Origin: JADJPO01 sp963724535
GTDB lineage: Bacteria > Actinomycetota > Actinomycetes > Actinomycetales > Kineosporiaceae
Direction of reading: 5' to 3'
Assembly (NCBI GenBank): GCA_963724535.1
Contig: CAVRVD010000007.1
Span: forward strand, 39,573-103,572
DNA length: 64,000 nucleotides
The notes under the pieces are model-generated. The model was not told the origin of the DNA. It did not search any database and worked only from the letters and a program-made list of their open reading frames with translations. A program made the position numbers and the translations under genes. Position 1 is the first letter of the stretch, and every line of letters starts with the position of its first letter. Below are positions 34,004 to 42,974 of this stretch, in pieces.

Positions 34004-34777
34004 TCACAGCAGCGTCTCGAAGCCGCTGATCCGGCCCTGCACCTGCTGCATCAGGGACCACCAGGCACCGCTGACCAGGAGCAGCCCCACCGCGAGCAGC
34101 ATCACCCCACCGATCCTGGTCACCAGCACCCTGTGCCGGCGGACGACGCCGAAGGCGCTCAGAGCTCGTCGGTAGGCCAGGCCGGCGAACAGGAACGGGA
34201 TGCCCAGCCCCAGGCAGTAGGCGACCGACAGCAGGGCCCCGCGCCAGGCGCTCGCCCCGTCCAGGCTCAACGCCACGATCACGCTCAGGGTGGGCCCGGT
34301 GCACGCCGTCCAGCCCAGCCCGAACCCGGCACCGAGCAGCGGCGCCCCGGCCAGCCCGACCGCGGGCCGAACGTCGAGGCGGCGCTCCCCGCCGAACAGC
34401 GGCAGCGCGCCGAGGTAGACCAGCCCGAGCAGGATCGTCACCACACCGAGCAGGCGGGTCAGCGGCTCGAGCCGGGTCGCCAGCAGCCCGCCCAGCGCTC
34501 CGGTGGCGGCGCCGATCAGCACGTAGACGGTGGTGAAGCCCAGGACGAACAGGGTCATCCCGGCGAGCATCCGCCCGCGCCGCGCCCGCTCGAGCCCGCG
34601 CTCCAGATCCACCCCGGACAAGCCGGTCACATAGCCGAGGTAGCCAGGTACCAGGGGCAGTACGCAGGGGGACAGGAACGAGACCAACCCGGCGGCGACC
34701 GCGATCGGGACGGCGAGCAGCAGCGACCCGTCCAGCACGGTCTGCTGCAGGCCGCCGGCCGCCGCGAGCGCGGTCAC
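34004..34777 (-). CDS. ccdA: cytochrome c biogenesis thiol-transport protein CcdA
   Basis: DsbD/CcdA-type membrane protein moving reducing equivalents to the extracytoplasmic thioredoxin ResA; 257 residues, six helices. The two redox cysteines are in VSFLSPCVLPLVPGYLGY and GFGLGWTACTGPTLS. GTG 34777 overlaps the stop of the upstream resA gene (GTGA). Its place between resA and resB supports the function. Confidence 0.94.
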   Translation of the reverse strand: MTALAAAGGLQQTVLDGSLLLAVPIAVAAGLVSFLSPCVLPLVPGYLGYVTGLSGVDLERGLERARRGRMLAGMTLFVLGFTTVYVLIGAATGALGGLLATRLEPLTRLLGVVTILLGLVYLGALPLFGGERRLDVRPAVGLAGAPLLGAGFGLGWTACTGPTLSVIVALSLDGASAWRGALLSVAYCLGLGIPFLFAGLAYRRALSAFGVVRRHRVLVTRIGGVMLLAVGLLLVSGAWWSLMQQVQGRISGFETLL

Positions 34778-35385
34778 GAGTCCAGCACCCACTCCACGAC
34801 GCCGACCAGCGTGGCCTCGGTGGTGGCGCCGGTGATCCGGGCGGCGACCCGGCCCTGGTCGTCGAGCACCAGGGTGGTCGGGATGGCGTTCGGCGCCACC
34901 GCCCCGCGCAACGACAGCAGCAGCGCCCCACCGGTGTCGACCAGGCTCGGGTAGCTGACCTCGAAGGTGCGCTGGAAGGCCAGGGCCTGGGCACGGTCCT
35001 CGTCCCGGGTGTTGATCCCGACGAAGGACACGTCCCGGACGGCCAGCCGTTGCGCGGCCGCCTCCAGATCGGGTGCCTCCTTGCGACACGGCGAGCACCA
35101 CGAGCCCCACACGTTCACCACTACGGGCGCGCCGCGCAGGCCGGCGATGTCGAGTCGCTCCCCGTCCAGCGTCTGGCCGGACAGGTCCACCGGCGGCTCG
35201 CGGCGGTCGGGTTCGATCCGGGTGATCGTCGAGCCGTCCTCGCCGGCGACGAACCCGACCCCGCCGCGCTGCCCACCACCGGCCCCCGAATCCGCCGAGC
35301 AGCCGGCAAGAGCCCCGACCGACAGCACGCCGATCAACAGCGCGACCGCGGGGGCGCACCGCGCACGCCTGGTCCAGGAGGTCAT
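34774..35385 (-). CDS. resA: TlpA/ResA family thiol-disulfide lipoprotein
   Basis: 203 residues. A signal peptide with lipobox LAGC places the lipidated cysteine at residue 29, so the protein should be a membrane-tethered lipoprotein. The thioredoxin-like domain has the active site WCSPC (Cys97, Cys100) and a cis-Pro region AIPTTLVLD. It probably keeps apocytochrome c haem-binding cysteines reduced, using electrons from CcdA. The start is ATG 35385, one base after the upstream phosphatase stop. Confidence 0.93.
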   Translation of the reverse strand: MTSWTRRARCAPAVALLIGVLSVGALAGCSADSGAGGGQRGGVGFVAGEDGSTITRIEPDRREPPVDLSGQTLDGERLDIAGLRGAPVVVNVWGSWCSPCRKEAPDLEAAAQRLAVRDVSFVGINTRDEDRAQALAFQRTFEVSYPSLVDTGGALLLSLRGAVAPNAIPTTLVLDDQGRVAARITGATTEATLVGVVEWVLDS

Positions 35386-35386
35386 C

Positions 35387-36043
35387 TCAGGCCCCGGCGA
35401 CCTTCAACGCACCCGGCAGCAGGTCAGCGGCAGGCTCGCTGTAGGAGATCAGCGCCAGGTCGTCCCCGTCGTAGTAGAAGCTGGTCACCGAGGCGAGGGC
35501 GCACTGCCGGCGCCGGGGGTCGTGCCACAGCCGGCGTCCCTCGGCCTTCAGCCGGGCGATCCAGATCGGCATCTGGTGGCTGACCAGCACGCTGGCCCCG
35601 CCGGGAGCGGCGTCCCGGGCGGCGGCCAGCGCGGCGTGCATCCGCTGGGCGACCCGGGCGTAGGGCTCACCCCAGGACGGGGTGAACGGGTCGTACAGGT
35701 GCCGCCAGGCCCGTGGCGAGCGCAGCGCGCCGTCCCCGGGACCGAACGACTTGCCCTCGAACCTGCTGTCTGCCTCGATCAGCCGGCCGTCGATGACCAC
35801 GTCGAGCCGGTTCGCGGCGGCCAGTGGCGCGGCGGTCTGCTGCGCCCTCTCCATCGGTGAGGAGACGATCCGGACGATCTGCTGGTCGGCGAAGTAGTCC
35901 CGGGCCCGGTCGGCCATCTGCAGGCCGCGCTCGGACAGCAGGTAACCGGGCAGGCGCCCATAGAGGATCTTGTGCGGGTTCTCGACCTCGCCGTGCCGAA
36001 GGAGATGGACGACGGTGCGGGTGCTGGGCCTGCCGACGCTCAC
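35387..36043 (-). CDS. histidine phosphatase family protein
   Basis: 218 residues with the branch-1 phosphoglycerate-mutase-like signature LLRHGEVENP (catalytic His at about residue 17), SSPMERAQQTAAP, and a second histidine in VLVSHQMPIW. The substrate cannot be told from sequence. GTG 36043 overlaps the hemL stop (GTGA), and resA follows after one base, so it sits inside the haem/cytochrome operon. This position is common in Actinobacteria, but a role in haem or cytochrome metabolism is inference. Confidence 0.9.
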   Translation of the reverse strand: MSVGRPSTRTVVHLLRHGEVENPHKILYGRLPGYLLSERGLQMADRARDYFADQQIVRIVSSPMERAQQTAAPLAAANRLDVVIDGRLIEADSRFEGKSFGPGDGALRSPRAWRHLYDPFTPSWGEPYARVAQRMHAALAAARDAAPGGASVLVSHQMPIWIARLKAEGRRLWHDPRRRQCALASVTSFYYDGDDLALISYSEPAADLLPGALKVAGA

Positions 36044-37359
36044 CGGTCCATCTTCTCAGCCGCGGCGGCTGCCGCGGCGGGCAGGGCGGTGACCACCCTG
36101 TCCAGCGCCGCGTCGTCGTGGGCAGCAGACAGGAACCAGGCCTCGAAGGCGCTCGGCGGCAGGTAGACACCGGCGTCGAGCATGGCGTGGAAGAAGGCCG
36201 CGAAGGCCGCGGTGTCCTGGGCCCGGGCGCCCTCGTAGTCCACGACCGCGCCGCCGACGGCGTCCGGGTCGAGGAAGAAGACGCTGAACATACTGGCGGC
36301 GCGCTGGACCAGGTGTGGCACCCCGGCGGCGGACAGGGCCGTGCTCACCTCGGTGGACAGCCGGTCAGCGGCGTCGCCCAGATGCAGGTAGACCTCGTCG
36401 GTGCAGTGCTGCAGGGTGGCCAGCCCGGCCGCGGTGGCCACCGGGTTCCCGGACAGGGTGCCGGCCTGGTACACGGGGCCGGCCGGGGCCAGGTGCGCCA
36501 TGATCTCCGCCGGGCCGCCGAAGGCCGCGGCCGGGAAACCACCGCCCATCACCTTGCCGAAGGTGAACAGGTCGGGCACCACACCCTCGAGGCCGAACCA
36601 CCCGGAGGGCGAGCAACGGAACCCGGTCATCACCTCGTCGCTGATCAGCAGGGCACCGTGCTCGGTGGTGATCCGGCGCACCGCGTCGGTGAACCCGACG
36701 GCCGGGGGCACCACGCCCATGTTCCCGGCGGCGGCCTCCGTGATCACCGCCGCGATCCGGTGACCGTGCGCTGCGAACGCGGCCTCGAGCGCGCCAAGGT
36801 CGTTGTAGGGCACCACGATCGTCTCGGCGGCGCTGGCCCCGGTCACGCCGGGCGTGTCCGGCAGCGCGAAGGTGGCCACCCCCGACCCGGCGGCAGCGAG
36901 GAGGGAATCGACGTGGCCGTGGTAGTGGCCGGCGAACTTGACCACGGCGGTGCGGCCGGTGACGCCGCGAGCGAGCCGGATCGCGCTCATCGTCGCCTCG
37001 GTCCCGGAGGACACCAGGCGCACCTGCTCGACCGGCTCCATCCGGGCGACGATCTCCTCGGCCAACCGCACCTCGTTCTCGCTCGGCGTCCCGAACGAGA
37101 ACCCGTGGGCGGCGGCCCGCTGCACGTCCGCCAGCACGGCCGGATGGGCGTGGCCGAGGATCATCGGGCCCCAGGAGCAGACCAGGTCGACGTACTCGAC
37201 GCCGTCCACGTCGCGCAGGTAGGGACCGCGCCCCGCGGCCATGAACCGAGGCGTCCCGCCCACCGCACGGAAGGCCCGGACCGGCGAGTTCACACCCCCA
37301 GGGGTCACCGCGAGGGCTCGGTCGAACAGGGACTGGGAGGTCAGAGCGGTCGTCGCCAC
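36040..37359 (-). CDS. hemL: glutamate-1-semialdehyde 2,1-aminomutase
   Basis: PLP enzyme making 5-aminolevulinate from glutamate-1-semialdehyde; 439 residues. PLP lysine is Lys269 in LFTFGKVMGGGFP; other motifs are SSGTEATMSAIRLARG and LLISDEVMTGFR. It begins at GTG 37359. First gene of the coupled haem/cytochrome c operon (phosphatase, resA, ccdA, resB, ccsB). Its leader appears to be long and to contain the 37401-37443 hairpin. It completes the C5 pathway with HemA and HemB encoded further right. Confidence 0.95.
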   Translation of the reverse strand: MATTALTSQSLFDRALAVTPGGVNSPVRAFRAVGGTPRFMAAGRGPYLRDVDGVEYVDLVCSWGPMILGHAHPAVLADVQRAAAHGFSFGTPSENEVRLAEEIVARMEPVEQVRLVSSGTEATMSAIRLARGVTGRTAVVKFAGHYHGHVDSLLAAAGSGVATFALPDTPGVTGASAAETIVVPYNDLGALEAAFAAHGHRIAAVITEAAAGNMGVVPPAVGFTDAVRRITTEHGALLISDEVMTGFRCSPSGWFGLEGVVPDLFTFGKVMGGGFPAAAFGGPAEIMAHLAPAGPVYQAGTLSGNPVATAAGLATLQHCTDEVYLHLGDAADRLSTEVSTALSAAGVPHLVQRAASMFSVFFLDPDAVGGAVVDYEGARAQDTAAFAAFFHAMLDAGVYLPPSAFEAWFLSAAHDDAALDRVVTALPAAAAAAAEKMDR

Positions 37360-37400
37360 GTCGGCCAGTGTGTCACCGGGCGAGAAGGACGAGGAGGCGC

Positions 37401-37443
37401 CGGGTGTGATGGTGCGTCGGTCCCGGACGCCCCATCACACCCG
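37401..37443. repeat. long imperfect hairpin in the hemL leader region
   Basis: 37401-37412 pairs with 37432-37443 (12 bp, core GGTGTGATGG), then one T/C mismatch and five more pairs (GCGTC with GACGC), leaving a 7-base loop. It stands 42 bases before the hemL start and lies downstream of the candidate hemL -10 box, so it would be in the transcript. It may be regulatory or a dispersed palindromic repeat. Confidence 0.75.
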
Positions 37444-37463
37444 TGCGACCGCTCCCCCTCCGG

Positions 37464-37480
37464 TACGCTCCCGCAGCGTA
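37464..37480. promoter_or_regulatory. palindromic divergent promoter between hemL and the TetR gene
   Basis: TACGCT-CCCGC-AGCGTA: the two perfect 6-base arms each read as a TAnnnT -10 box, one for each strand. Distance to the TetR start is 70 bases and to hemL about 105. A palindrome sitting on the -10 region next to a TetR gene is a natural operator candidate. Confidence 0.45.
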
Positions 37481-37549
37481 GAGCCCGGCTGACCTCGCGA
37501 GCAACGCCTTGTACCAGTCCGGGACGTCACGTACCGACCTGGAGACTGC

Positions 37550-38383
37550 GTGATCACGGATCGGGACGGCGCGTCCACCCCGGAGGAGGACCGGGCCACC
37601 CTGCTACGCACCCGGGTCCTGGCCGCCGCCCAAAGTCTGGTCGACGAGGCCGGTGGCGTCACCGTCTCCCTGGACAACCTGGGCATGGACAAGGTGATCA
37701 AGGCGGCCAAGGTGTCGCGCACCTCGGCCTACCGGGAGTGGCCGACGCGCGAGGCGTTCATGGTCGACCTGATGTGCGCCATCGTCGGGCCGCAGTGGCA
37801 GGGCCCCGAGGCGTTCAGCGACGACACCCACCTGGTGGCCCGGGACACGGTGGCCGACCATCTCGACCGGCTCGCCACCCTGCCGGGCCGGCGCTGGGTG
37901 CTCGGCGAGATGATCCGGGTTGCCGTCGAGCTGCACTTGCGAACCGTGCTCGACTCCCCGCAGTGGCGCGCCAACGTGGCCATCGCCGCGAGCCTGCCGG
38001 CCACCCCCGACGAGGCCCGGCATCGGTTGCACGCGGCACTGATGGCTGCCGAGGAGACCTGGCTCCGCCAGACCGAGCGCCTGTTCGAAGACCTCGCCAT
38101 CCTGATCGGCTTCCGGCCCGCACCGCACTCCAGCTATACCGACATCGCCGTGATGCTCTCGTCGGTGTGCGAGGGGTTCGGGCTGCGCCAGGTGATCAAC
38201 CCCGACGCGGTCTGGCACGACCGGACCGTGGACCGACCCGAAGGCAAGGAGCAGTGGGGCCTGGTGTCGCTGACCTGCATCGCCGCCCTCGAGGCGATGA
38301 TCGAGTTCGACCTCGACCACGATCCGGGCGCCGCCTTGCCGCCCTACCTGAAACGGCTGACCGCGAGCGCCGGGGGGACGTAG
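37550..38383 (+). CDS. TetR/AcrR-family transcriptional regulator
   Basis: 277 residues, GTG 37550 with GGAG five bases upstream. The N-terminal helix-turn-helix spans about residues 22-68: RVLAAAQSLVDEAG, then VSLDNLGMDKVIKAAKVSRT and SAYREWPTREAFM. The C-terminal ligand and dimer domain is helical and not informative on ligand. It diverges from hemL with a palindromic promoter between them, so autoregulation and control of the hemL operon are possible but not shown. The helix-turn-helix looks a little atypical in spacing. Confidence 0.85.
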   Translation: MITDRDGASTPEEDRATLLRTRVLAAAQSLVDEAGGVTVSLDNLGMDKVIKAAKVSRTSAYREWPTREAFMVDLMCAIVGPQWQGPEAFSDDTHLVARDTVADHLDRLATLPGRRWVLGEMIRVAVELHLRTVLDSPQWRANVAIAASLPATPDEARHRLHAALMAAEETWLRQTERLFEDLAILIGFRPAPHSSYTDIAVMLSSVCEGFGLRQVINPDAVWHDRTVDRPEGKEQWGLVSLTCIAALEAMIEFDLDHDPGAALPPYLKRLTASAGGT

Positions 38384-38423
38384 CGTCCAGCCGGGGAGGC
38401 CAGGACGGATCGCACCCGGTCGC

Positions 38424-39779
38424 TCATCGCTGACCTCGGCCCCGGTCCAGAAGCCCGCGCCGGGTGTCCGGGTCCATGACCGGGGCGGCGCGCCGGGCCG
38501 CGCGGAAGGCGGCCAGCCGCTCCCGCAGCGCGGCGGTGTCCTGCTCGGTGTCCGCGGTGCCCAGACCGGCGTCGAAGACCAGCTCGGCGTGCTGGGTCAG
38601 GGCGGCGCGCCGGCCCTCCTGGGCGGTCACGGCGACCACGGCGGTGAACACCTCCAGCATGCGGATCAGCACCGCCAGGGAGCCGACGGCGTTCTGGCGG
38701 ATCATGGTGAACATCGAGTCGACCAACCCGTCGAACGTGGTGATCCGGTGCACCAGGCGCAGTCGGGCGTCGTCGTAGTACACCCCGCTCTGCCACGGCC
38801 GCCCGGACAGCTCGCACAGCACGTCCCCGAACCGGTCGAGCACCTCGATGGCCGTGAACGGGTCGTTGATGCCCGGGCTCAGCGACCGCACGGCGACCTC
38901 TGCCATCTGGTGGGCGGTGAACTCGACGTCCTGACCGCCGAGGCGTTGCCGCCCGATGGCCAACGCCTCGGAGATGCCGTCCGGCAGGTGCGGGACCCCC
39001 ACCGCCACCAGGGTGCCGGGGAAGAGGTAGTCGCCAGGGCGGACCGGAACGTGCAGGGCGCAGTCGGCCTCGCGGGCGGAGTCGAGCAGCCGGGCCAGGT
39101 CGAGATGCTGCAGGTAGCCGCCGCGGTCGGCGCGGTAGGTCAGCCCGCTCTCCCAGAACTGCTCCGGCGGGACGTACGCCGAGTCCTCCTCGTCCCGGCG
39201 GGCCTGGTGCAGCTGGGTGCGCAGGGAGTCCTCGAGATCGTCACGCAGCAGCCCGATCACGTGTGTGGCGTTGATCGACTTGCTCAGGTGGGAGATGAAG
39301 TAGACCAGCATCGCCACGCAGGCCAACGCCATCACGATGGCGATGGTGACGTTGAGGTGCGGGACATAGCCCTCGCCGTCCGGCTCGGGCTGCACCCCCA
39401 CCGCCCGCAGGCTGTACAGGGAGAAGGCGAAGGTGGACAGGAAGACGGCCAGCGTGAACTGGTTCCCCCGGTCCTGGGTGAAGTTGGACAGCAGGCGTGG
39501 CCCCATCGACGCGGCCGTGTAGGACAGAGCCGCGACGGTCACCGAGAAGACCGTGCCGGCCACCCCGATGGTGCTGGTCGCGATGGCCGTGAGTACACCG
39601 CGGGCGCCGTCCACCCCACCGCTGTAGATCACCTCGCCGAGGACCGAGGGCAGCAGGACGGCACGGTCCAGGCTGAGCAGCAGCTGCGCCAGGACCAGGG
39701 CGAGTGGGGTCAGCAACGCGGGGTAGAACCAGAACTCTCGGCTGAGCAGGGACAGCCGGCGTCCGGCGGAGGCGAGCAC
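38424..39779 (-). CDS. DUF2254 membrane protein
   Basis: 451 residues from GTG 39779. Four helices in the first 150 residues (about 15-35, 55-80, 95-120, 128-150), then a soluble domain with AEVAVRSLSPGINDPFTAIE, a signature of the DUF2254 family. Its function is unknown. It begins 8 bases beyond the marR stop, so it is probably cotranscribed with hemB-marR. The start codon is uncertain because no strong ribosome binding site precedes it. Confidence 0.85.
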   Translation of the reverse strand: MLASAGRRLSLLSREFWFYPALLTPLALVLAQLLLSLDRAVLLPSVLGEVIYSGGVDGARGVLTAIATSTIGVAGTVFSVTVAALSYTAASMGPRLLSNFTQDRGNQFTLAVFLSTFAFSLYSLRAVGVQPEPDGEGYVPHLNVTIAIVMALACVAMLVYFISHLSKSINATHVIGLLRDDLEDSLRTQLHQARRDEEDSAYVPPEQFWESGLTYRADRGGYLQHLDLARLLDSAREADCALHVPVRPGDYLFPGTLVAVGVPHLPDGISEALAIGRQRLGGQDVEFTAHQMAEVAVRSLSPGINDPFTAIEVLDRFGDVLCELSGRPWQSGVYYDDARLRLVHRITTFDGLVDSMFTMIRQNAVGSLAVLIRMLEVFTAVVAVTAQEGRRAALTQHAELVFDAGLGTADTEQDTAALRERLAAFRAARRAAPVMDPDTRRGLLDRGRGQR

Positions 39780-39787
39780 GGGCCCGC

Positions 39788-40246
39788 TCAGAGCCCGCGC
39801 AGCTGTTCGCGGACCCGGGCCAGCGCCTTGCCCAGCGCCGCGACGTCCTCGGCGGTCAACGGGTCGAACATCGCCGTCCGGACCGTCTCGACGTGACCGG
39901 GGGCGGCGTCCACGATCGTCTGGAGACCGACATCGGTGAGGGTGCACATCACGCCGCGTCCGTCATCCGGGCACGGGGCACGGCTGACCAGCCCACGTTC
40001 CTCCATCCGGGCCACGGTGTGGGTGAGCCGGCTGCGCGAGTTGACCGCCCGGCTGGCCAGCTCGGACATCCGCATCGCCCGCTCGGGGTGCTCGGAGAGC
40101 TGGACGAGGATCTCGTAGTCGGCCAGGGACAGGCCGCTGTCGTCGATCAGCTGGCGGCTGAGCCGTTCGTTGAGCAGCCGGGAGACGTCGAGCCAGGCAC
40201 GCCAGACCGACTGCTCGGGCGCAGCCAGCCACCGCGGCTCGCTCAT
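39788..40246 (-). CDS. MarR-family transcriptional regulator
   Basis: 152 residues. Winged helix: SGLSLADYEILVQLSEHPE, MRMSELASRAVNSRSRLTHT, VARMEERGLVSRAPCPDDGR (the wing), then CTLTDVGLQTI. ATG 40246 overlaps the hemB stop as ATGA, so the regulator is translationally coupled to a haem-synthesis gene. One wing cysteine is visible, but there is no basis to call it a redox sensor. It may control itself or the neighbouring DUF2254 gene. Confidence 0.92.
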   Translation of the reverse strand: MSEPRWLAAPEQSVWRAWLDVSRLLNERLSRQLIDDSGLSLADYEILVQLSEHPERAMRMSELASRAVNSRSRLTHTVARMEERGLVSRAPCPDDGRGVMCTLTDVGLQTIVDAAPGHVETVRTAMFDPLTAEDVAALGKALARVREQLRGL

Positions 40247-41238
40247 CCGGTCTGTAGCCACCCAGCCACCTCGCTGGCCCAGTACGTCAAGATCACCGAT
40301 GCGCCGGCCCGGCGGATGCAGACCAGCGACTCCACGATCGCAGCCCGACGGTCCAGCAGTCCCGCCGCGGAGGCCGCCTCGATCATCGAGTATTCCCCCG
40401 ACACCTGGTAGGCCGCGACCGGCACGCCCGCGACCTGTCGCACCCGGTGCACCAGGTCGAGGTAGCCCATCGCCGGTTTGACCATGACCAGGTCCGCGCC
40501 CTCGGCCACGTCGAGGGCCACCTCCCGCAGCGCCTCGTCGGCGTTGGCCGGGTCCTGTTGGTAGGTGCGCCGGTCGCCGACCAGCGAGGAGTCGACGGCC
40601 TCGCGGAACGGAGCGTAGAAGGCCGAGGCGTACTTGGCGGCGTAGGCCAGAATGGCGACCTCGGTGTGTCCGGCGCCGTCCAGCGCCGAGCGGACGGCGC
40701 CCACCTGCCCGTCCATCATCCCGCTCGGGCCGAGCACGTGGACGCCGGCCTCGGCGAGTACGACCGCCATCCGGGCGTAGTGCTGCAGGGTTGCGTCGTT
40801 GTCGACCCGACCGGTCGCGTCGAGGACGCCGCAGTGCCCGTGGTCGGTGAACTCGTCCAAGCAGAGGTCTGCCATCACCACCAGGGCCTCGCCGACCTCG
40901 GCCACGGCATCGCGCACCGCCCGGGTGAGCACCCCGTCGGCCGAGCACGCCTGGGACCCGGTGGCGTCCTTGCGCTGCGGCACCCCGAACAGCATCACCC
41001 CGCCGATCCCGGCCGCGGCCGCCTGCGCCACCGCTTTGCGCAGTGACTCGTGGGTGTGCTGGACGACGCCGGGCATCGCCGCGATCGGACGCGGGTCGGT
41101 CAGGCCCTCGCGCACGAACAGCGGCAGCACCAGCTCGGCCGGGTGCAGCCGGGTCTGGGCGACCATGGCCCGGATCGCCGCGCTGGTGCGCAGCCGGCGG
41201 GGGCGCACGGTGGGGAAGCCCCCGGCCGCGGCGATCAT
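40243..41238 (-). CDS. hemB: delta-aminolevulinic acid dehydratase (porphobilinogen synthase)
   Basis: Condenses two 5-aminolevulinate molecules to porphobilinogen; 331 residues. Schiff-base lysines are Lys202 (AAKYASAFYAPFR) and Lys254 (VMVKPAMGYLD). The metal-site region DLCLDEFTDHGHCG holds cysteines 126 and 136, suggesting a zinc-type site. ATG 41238 overlaps the hemD stop (ATGA). The haem genes run rex-hemA-hemC-hemD-hemB, a classic actinobacterial order. Confidence 0.96.
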   Translation of the reverse strand: MIAAAGGFPTVRPRRLRTSAAIRAMVAQTRLHPAELVLPLFVREGLTDPRPIAAMPGVVQHTHESLRKAVAQAAAAGIGGVMLFGVPQRKDATGSQACSADGVLTRAVRDAVAEVGEALVVMADLCLDEFTDHGHCGVLDATGRVDNDATLQHYARMAVVLAEAGVHVLGPSGMMDGQVGAVRSALDGAGHTEVAILAYAAKYASAFYAPFREAVDSSLVGDRRTYQQDPANADEALREVALDVAEGADLVMVKPAMGYLDLVHRVRQVAGVPVAAYQVSGEYSMIEAASAAGLLDRRAAIVESLVCIRRAGASVILTYWASEVAGWLQTG

Positions 41239-42974
41239 CGGGCGCTCCGCCGAGTGGTGGTCCCGCGCCGGCTCGGCCGAACGACGGGCCCACCGGTCTC
41301 GGCCGCGCTGGTGCGCAGCCCGGTGCCGTACTCGGCCAGAGCGTCGACGACAGCGGCCGCGGTGGGCTCGGGGGCCAGCACGTCGACCCGCAACCCGTGC
41401 TCCCGGGCGCTCTTGGCAGTGGCCGGCCCAATGCACGCCACGACGGTGTTCGGGTGCGGCTTGCCGGCGATGCCGACCAGGTTGCGCACCGTTGAGCTGG
41501 AGGTGAAGACCACGGCGTCGAACGCCCCGCCCTTGATCGCCTCGCGGACGGGCGCCGGAGGCGGCGCGGCCCGGACCGTCCGGTAGGCGGTGACGTCCTC
41601 CGCCTCCCAGCCGAGCACGGTGAGCCCGGCCACCAGGGTCTCGGTGGCGATGTCGGCGCGGGGCAGGAACACCCGGTTGATCGGGTCCAGCTCGCGATCG
41701 TAGGGCGGCCAGATCTCCAGCAGCCCGGCGGCGCTCTGCTCGGTACCGCCGTCCGGCACCAGGTCCGGCTCGATGCCCCAGGCCCGCAACGCGTCCGCGG
41801 TCACGCCCCCGACCGCGGCCACCCGTAGCCCGGCGAAGGCGCGGGCGTCCAGGCCGAACGCGGCGAACCGTTCCCGGACCGCACGGACCGCGTTGACCGA
41901 GGTGAACCCGATCCACTGGTAGCGGCCGGTGACCAGGCCGTGCACGGCCTTGTCCATCTGCTGCGGGGTTCGGGGCGGCTCGACGGAGATGGTCGGCACC
42001 ACCTCGGCCTCGGCGCCGTAGCCGGCCAGCCGGGAGACCATCGGGCCGGCCTGGTCCTTGGTGCGCGGCACCAGCACCCGCCAGCCGAACAGCGGCCGCT
42101 GCTCGAACCAGGGGACAGCCCCCGCGGCGGCCTCGCCGACCACCGCCAGCAGCCGATGCGGCCGGTCATGCCGGGCGTCGAACCGCTCGTCAGGGCCATC
42201 CAGCTCGTCGGGGGGCTCACCGGCGAGCCGCTCGGCGAGGGAGACCACCGCGCCGGCCAGCCCGGCCAGCCGCAGCCGCTCGCTGCGCTGGCGCAAGGTG
42301 GTGCCGTGAGCCATCAGGACCACGGGACTGTCCGCACAGCGTCCGGCCTTCAGCAGCGCGGTGGCCGCGGCGGCCAGGTCGGCGGCGGTGCCGAGCAGCA
42401 CCACCACGCTCCTGAAGTCGGCGTGAACCGACCAGTCCACGTCCGACTCGTTCGGGTGGACCACGTGCACCCCGGCGGCACCGCTCGGGATCAGCATCAC
42501 GCCAGCGTAAGCGGGAATCGCATGCACCGCGGAGACCCCGGGCACCACCTCGACCGGGACGTCCGCCCGGCGGCAGGCGGCGATCTCCTCGGGCAGGCCG
42601 ATGAACAGTGAGGGGTCGCCGTCCATCAGCCGGACCACGAGACCGCCGCCGCGGGCGGCCCGGACGACGAGCTTGGCCCGCGCCACCCGGGTCATCGGCT
42701 GGCCGTCCTCACCGAACCCGGCATCCAGCACCTCGACCCCGTCCCGGCAGTACCGGGACAGCAACCCGCTCCGGTCCAGCTGGTCGACGACCACCACGTC
42801 GGCGGCGGCCAGGCGCTCGACCGCGCGCACGGTGAGCAGACCCTCGTCGCCGGGGCCGACACCCACGAAACACACCCCGGGGCGGGCCGCGGGTGCCGGG
42901 GCCGGGCCGGGCGTGCGGCGCCGGCCCGGGGTTCGGTCGGAGGCCAGGTCGGGGCGAAGGCGGGACGAGCTCAC
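41235..42974 (-). CDS. hemD: bifunctional uroporphyrinogen-III C-methyltransferase / uroporphyrinogen-III synthase
   Basis: 579-residue fusion. Residues about 32-265 are a SUMT (CobA/CysG-type) methyltransferase domain: VGVGPGDEGLLTVRAVERL, YCRDGVEVLD, RLMDGDPSLF and VPGVSAVHAIPAYAGV. Residues about 290-555 are uroporphyrinogen-III synthase: WRVLVPRTKDQAGPM, WIGFTSVNAVRAV, and AVVFTSSSTVRNL. The fusion serves both haem and the sirohaem/cobalamin branch and is usual in Actinobacteria. The methyltransferase motif is DGDP rather than the common GGDP. GTG 42974 overlaps the hemC stop. Confidence 0.93.
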   Translation of the reverse strand: MSSSRLRPDLASDRTPGRRRTPGPAPAPAARPGVCFVGVGPGDEGLLTVRAVERLAAADVVVVDQLDRSGLLSRYCRDGVEVLDAGFGEDGQPMTRVARAKLVVRAARGGGLVVRLMDGDPSLFIGLPEEIAACRRADVPVEVVPGVSAVHAIPAYAGVMLIPSGAAGVHVVHPNESDVDWSVHADFRSVVVLLGTAADLAAAATALLKAGRCADSPVVLMAHGTTLRQRSERLRLAGLAGAVVSLAERLAGEPPDELDGPDERFDARHDRPHRLLAVVGEAAAGAVPWFEQRPLFGWRVLVPRTKDQAGPMVSRLAGYGAEAEVVPTISVEPPRTPQQMDKAVHGLVTGRYQWIGFTSVNAVRAVRERFAAFGLDARAFAGLRVAAVGGVTADALRAWGIEPDLVPDGGTEQSAAGLLEIWPPYDRELDPINRVFLPRADIATETLVAGLTVLGWEAEDVTAYRTVRAAPPPAPVREAIKGGAFDAVVFTSSSTVRNLVGIAGKPHPNTVVACIGPATAKSAREHGLRVDVLAPEPTAAAVVDALAEYGTGLRTSAAETGGPVVRPSRRGTTTRRSAR

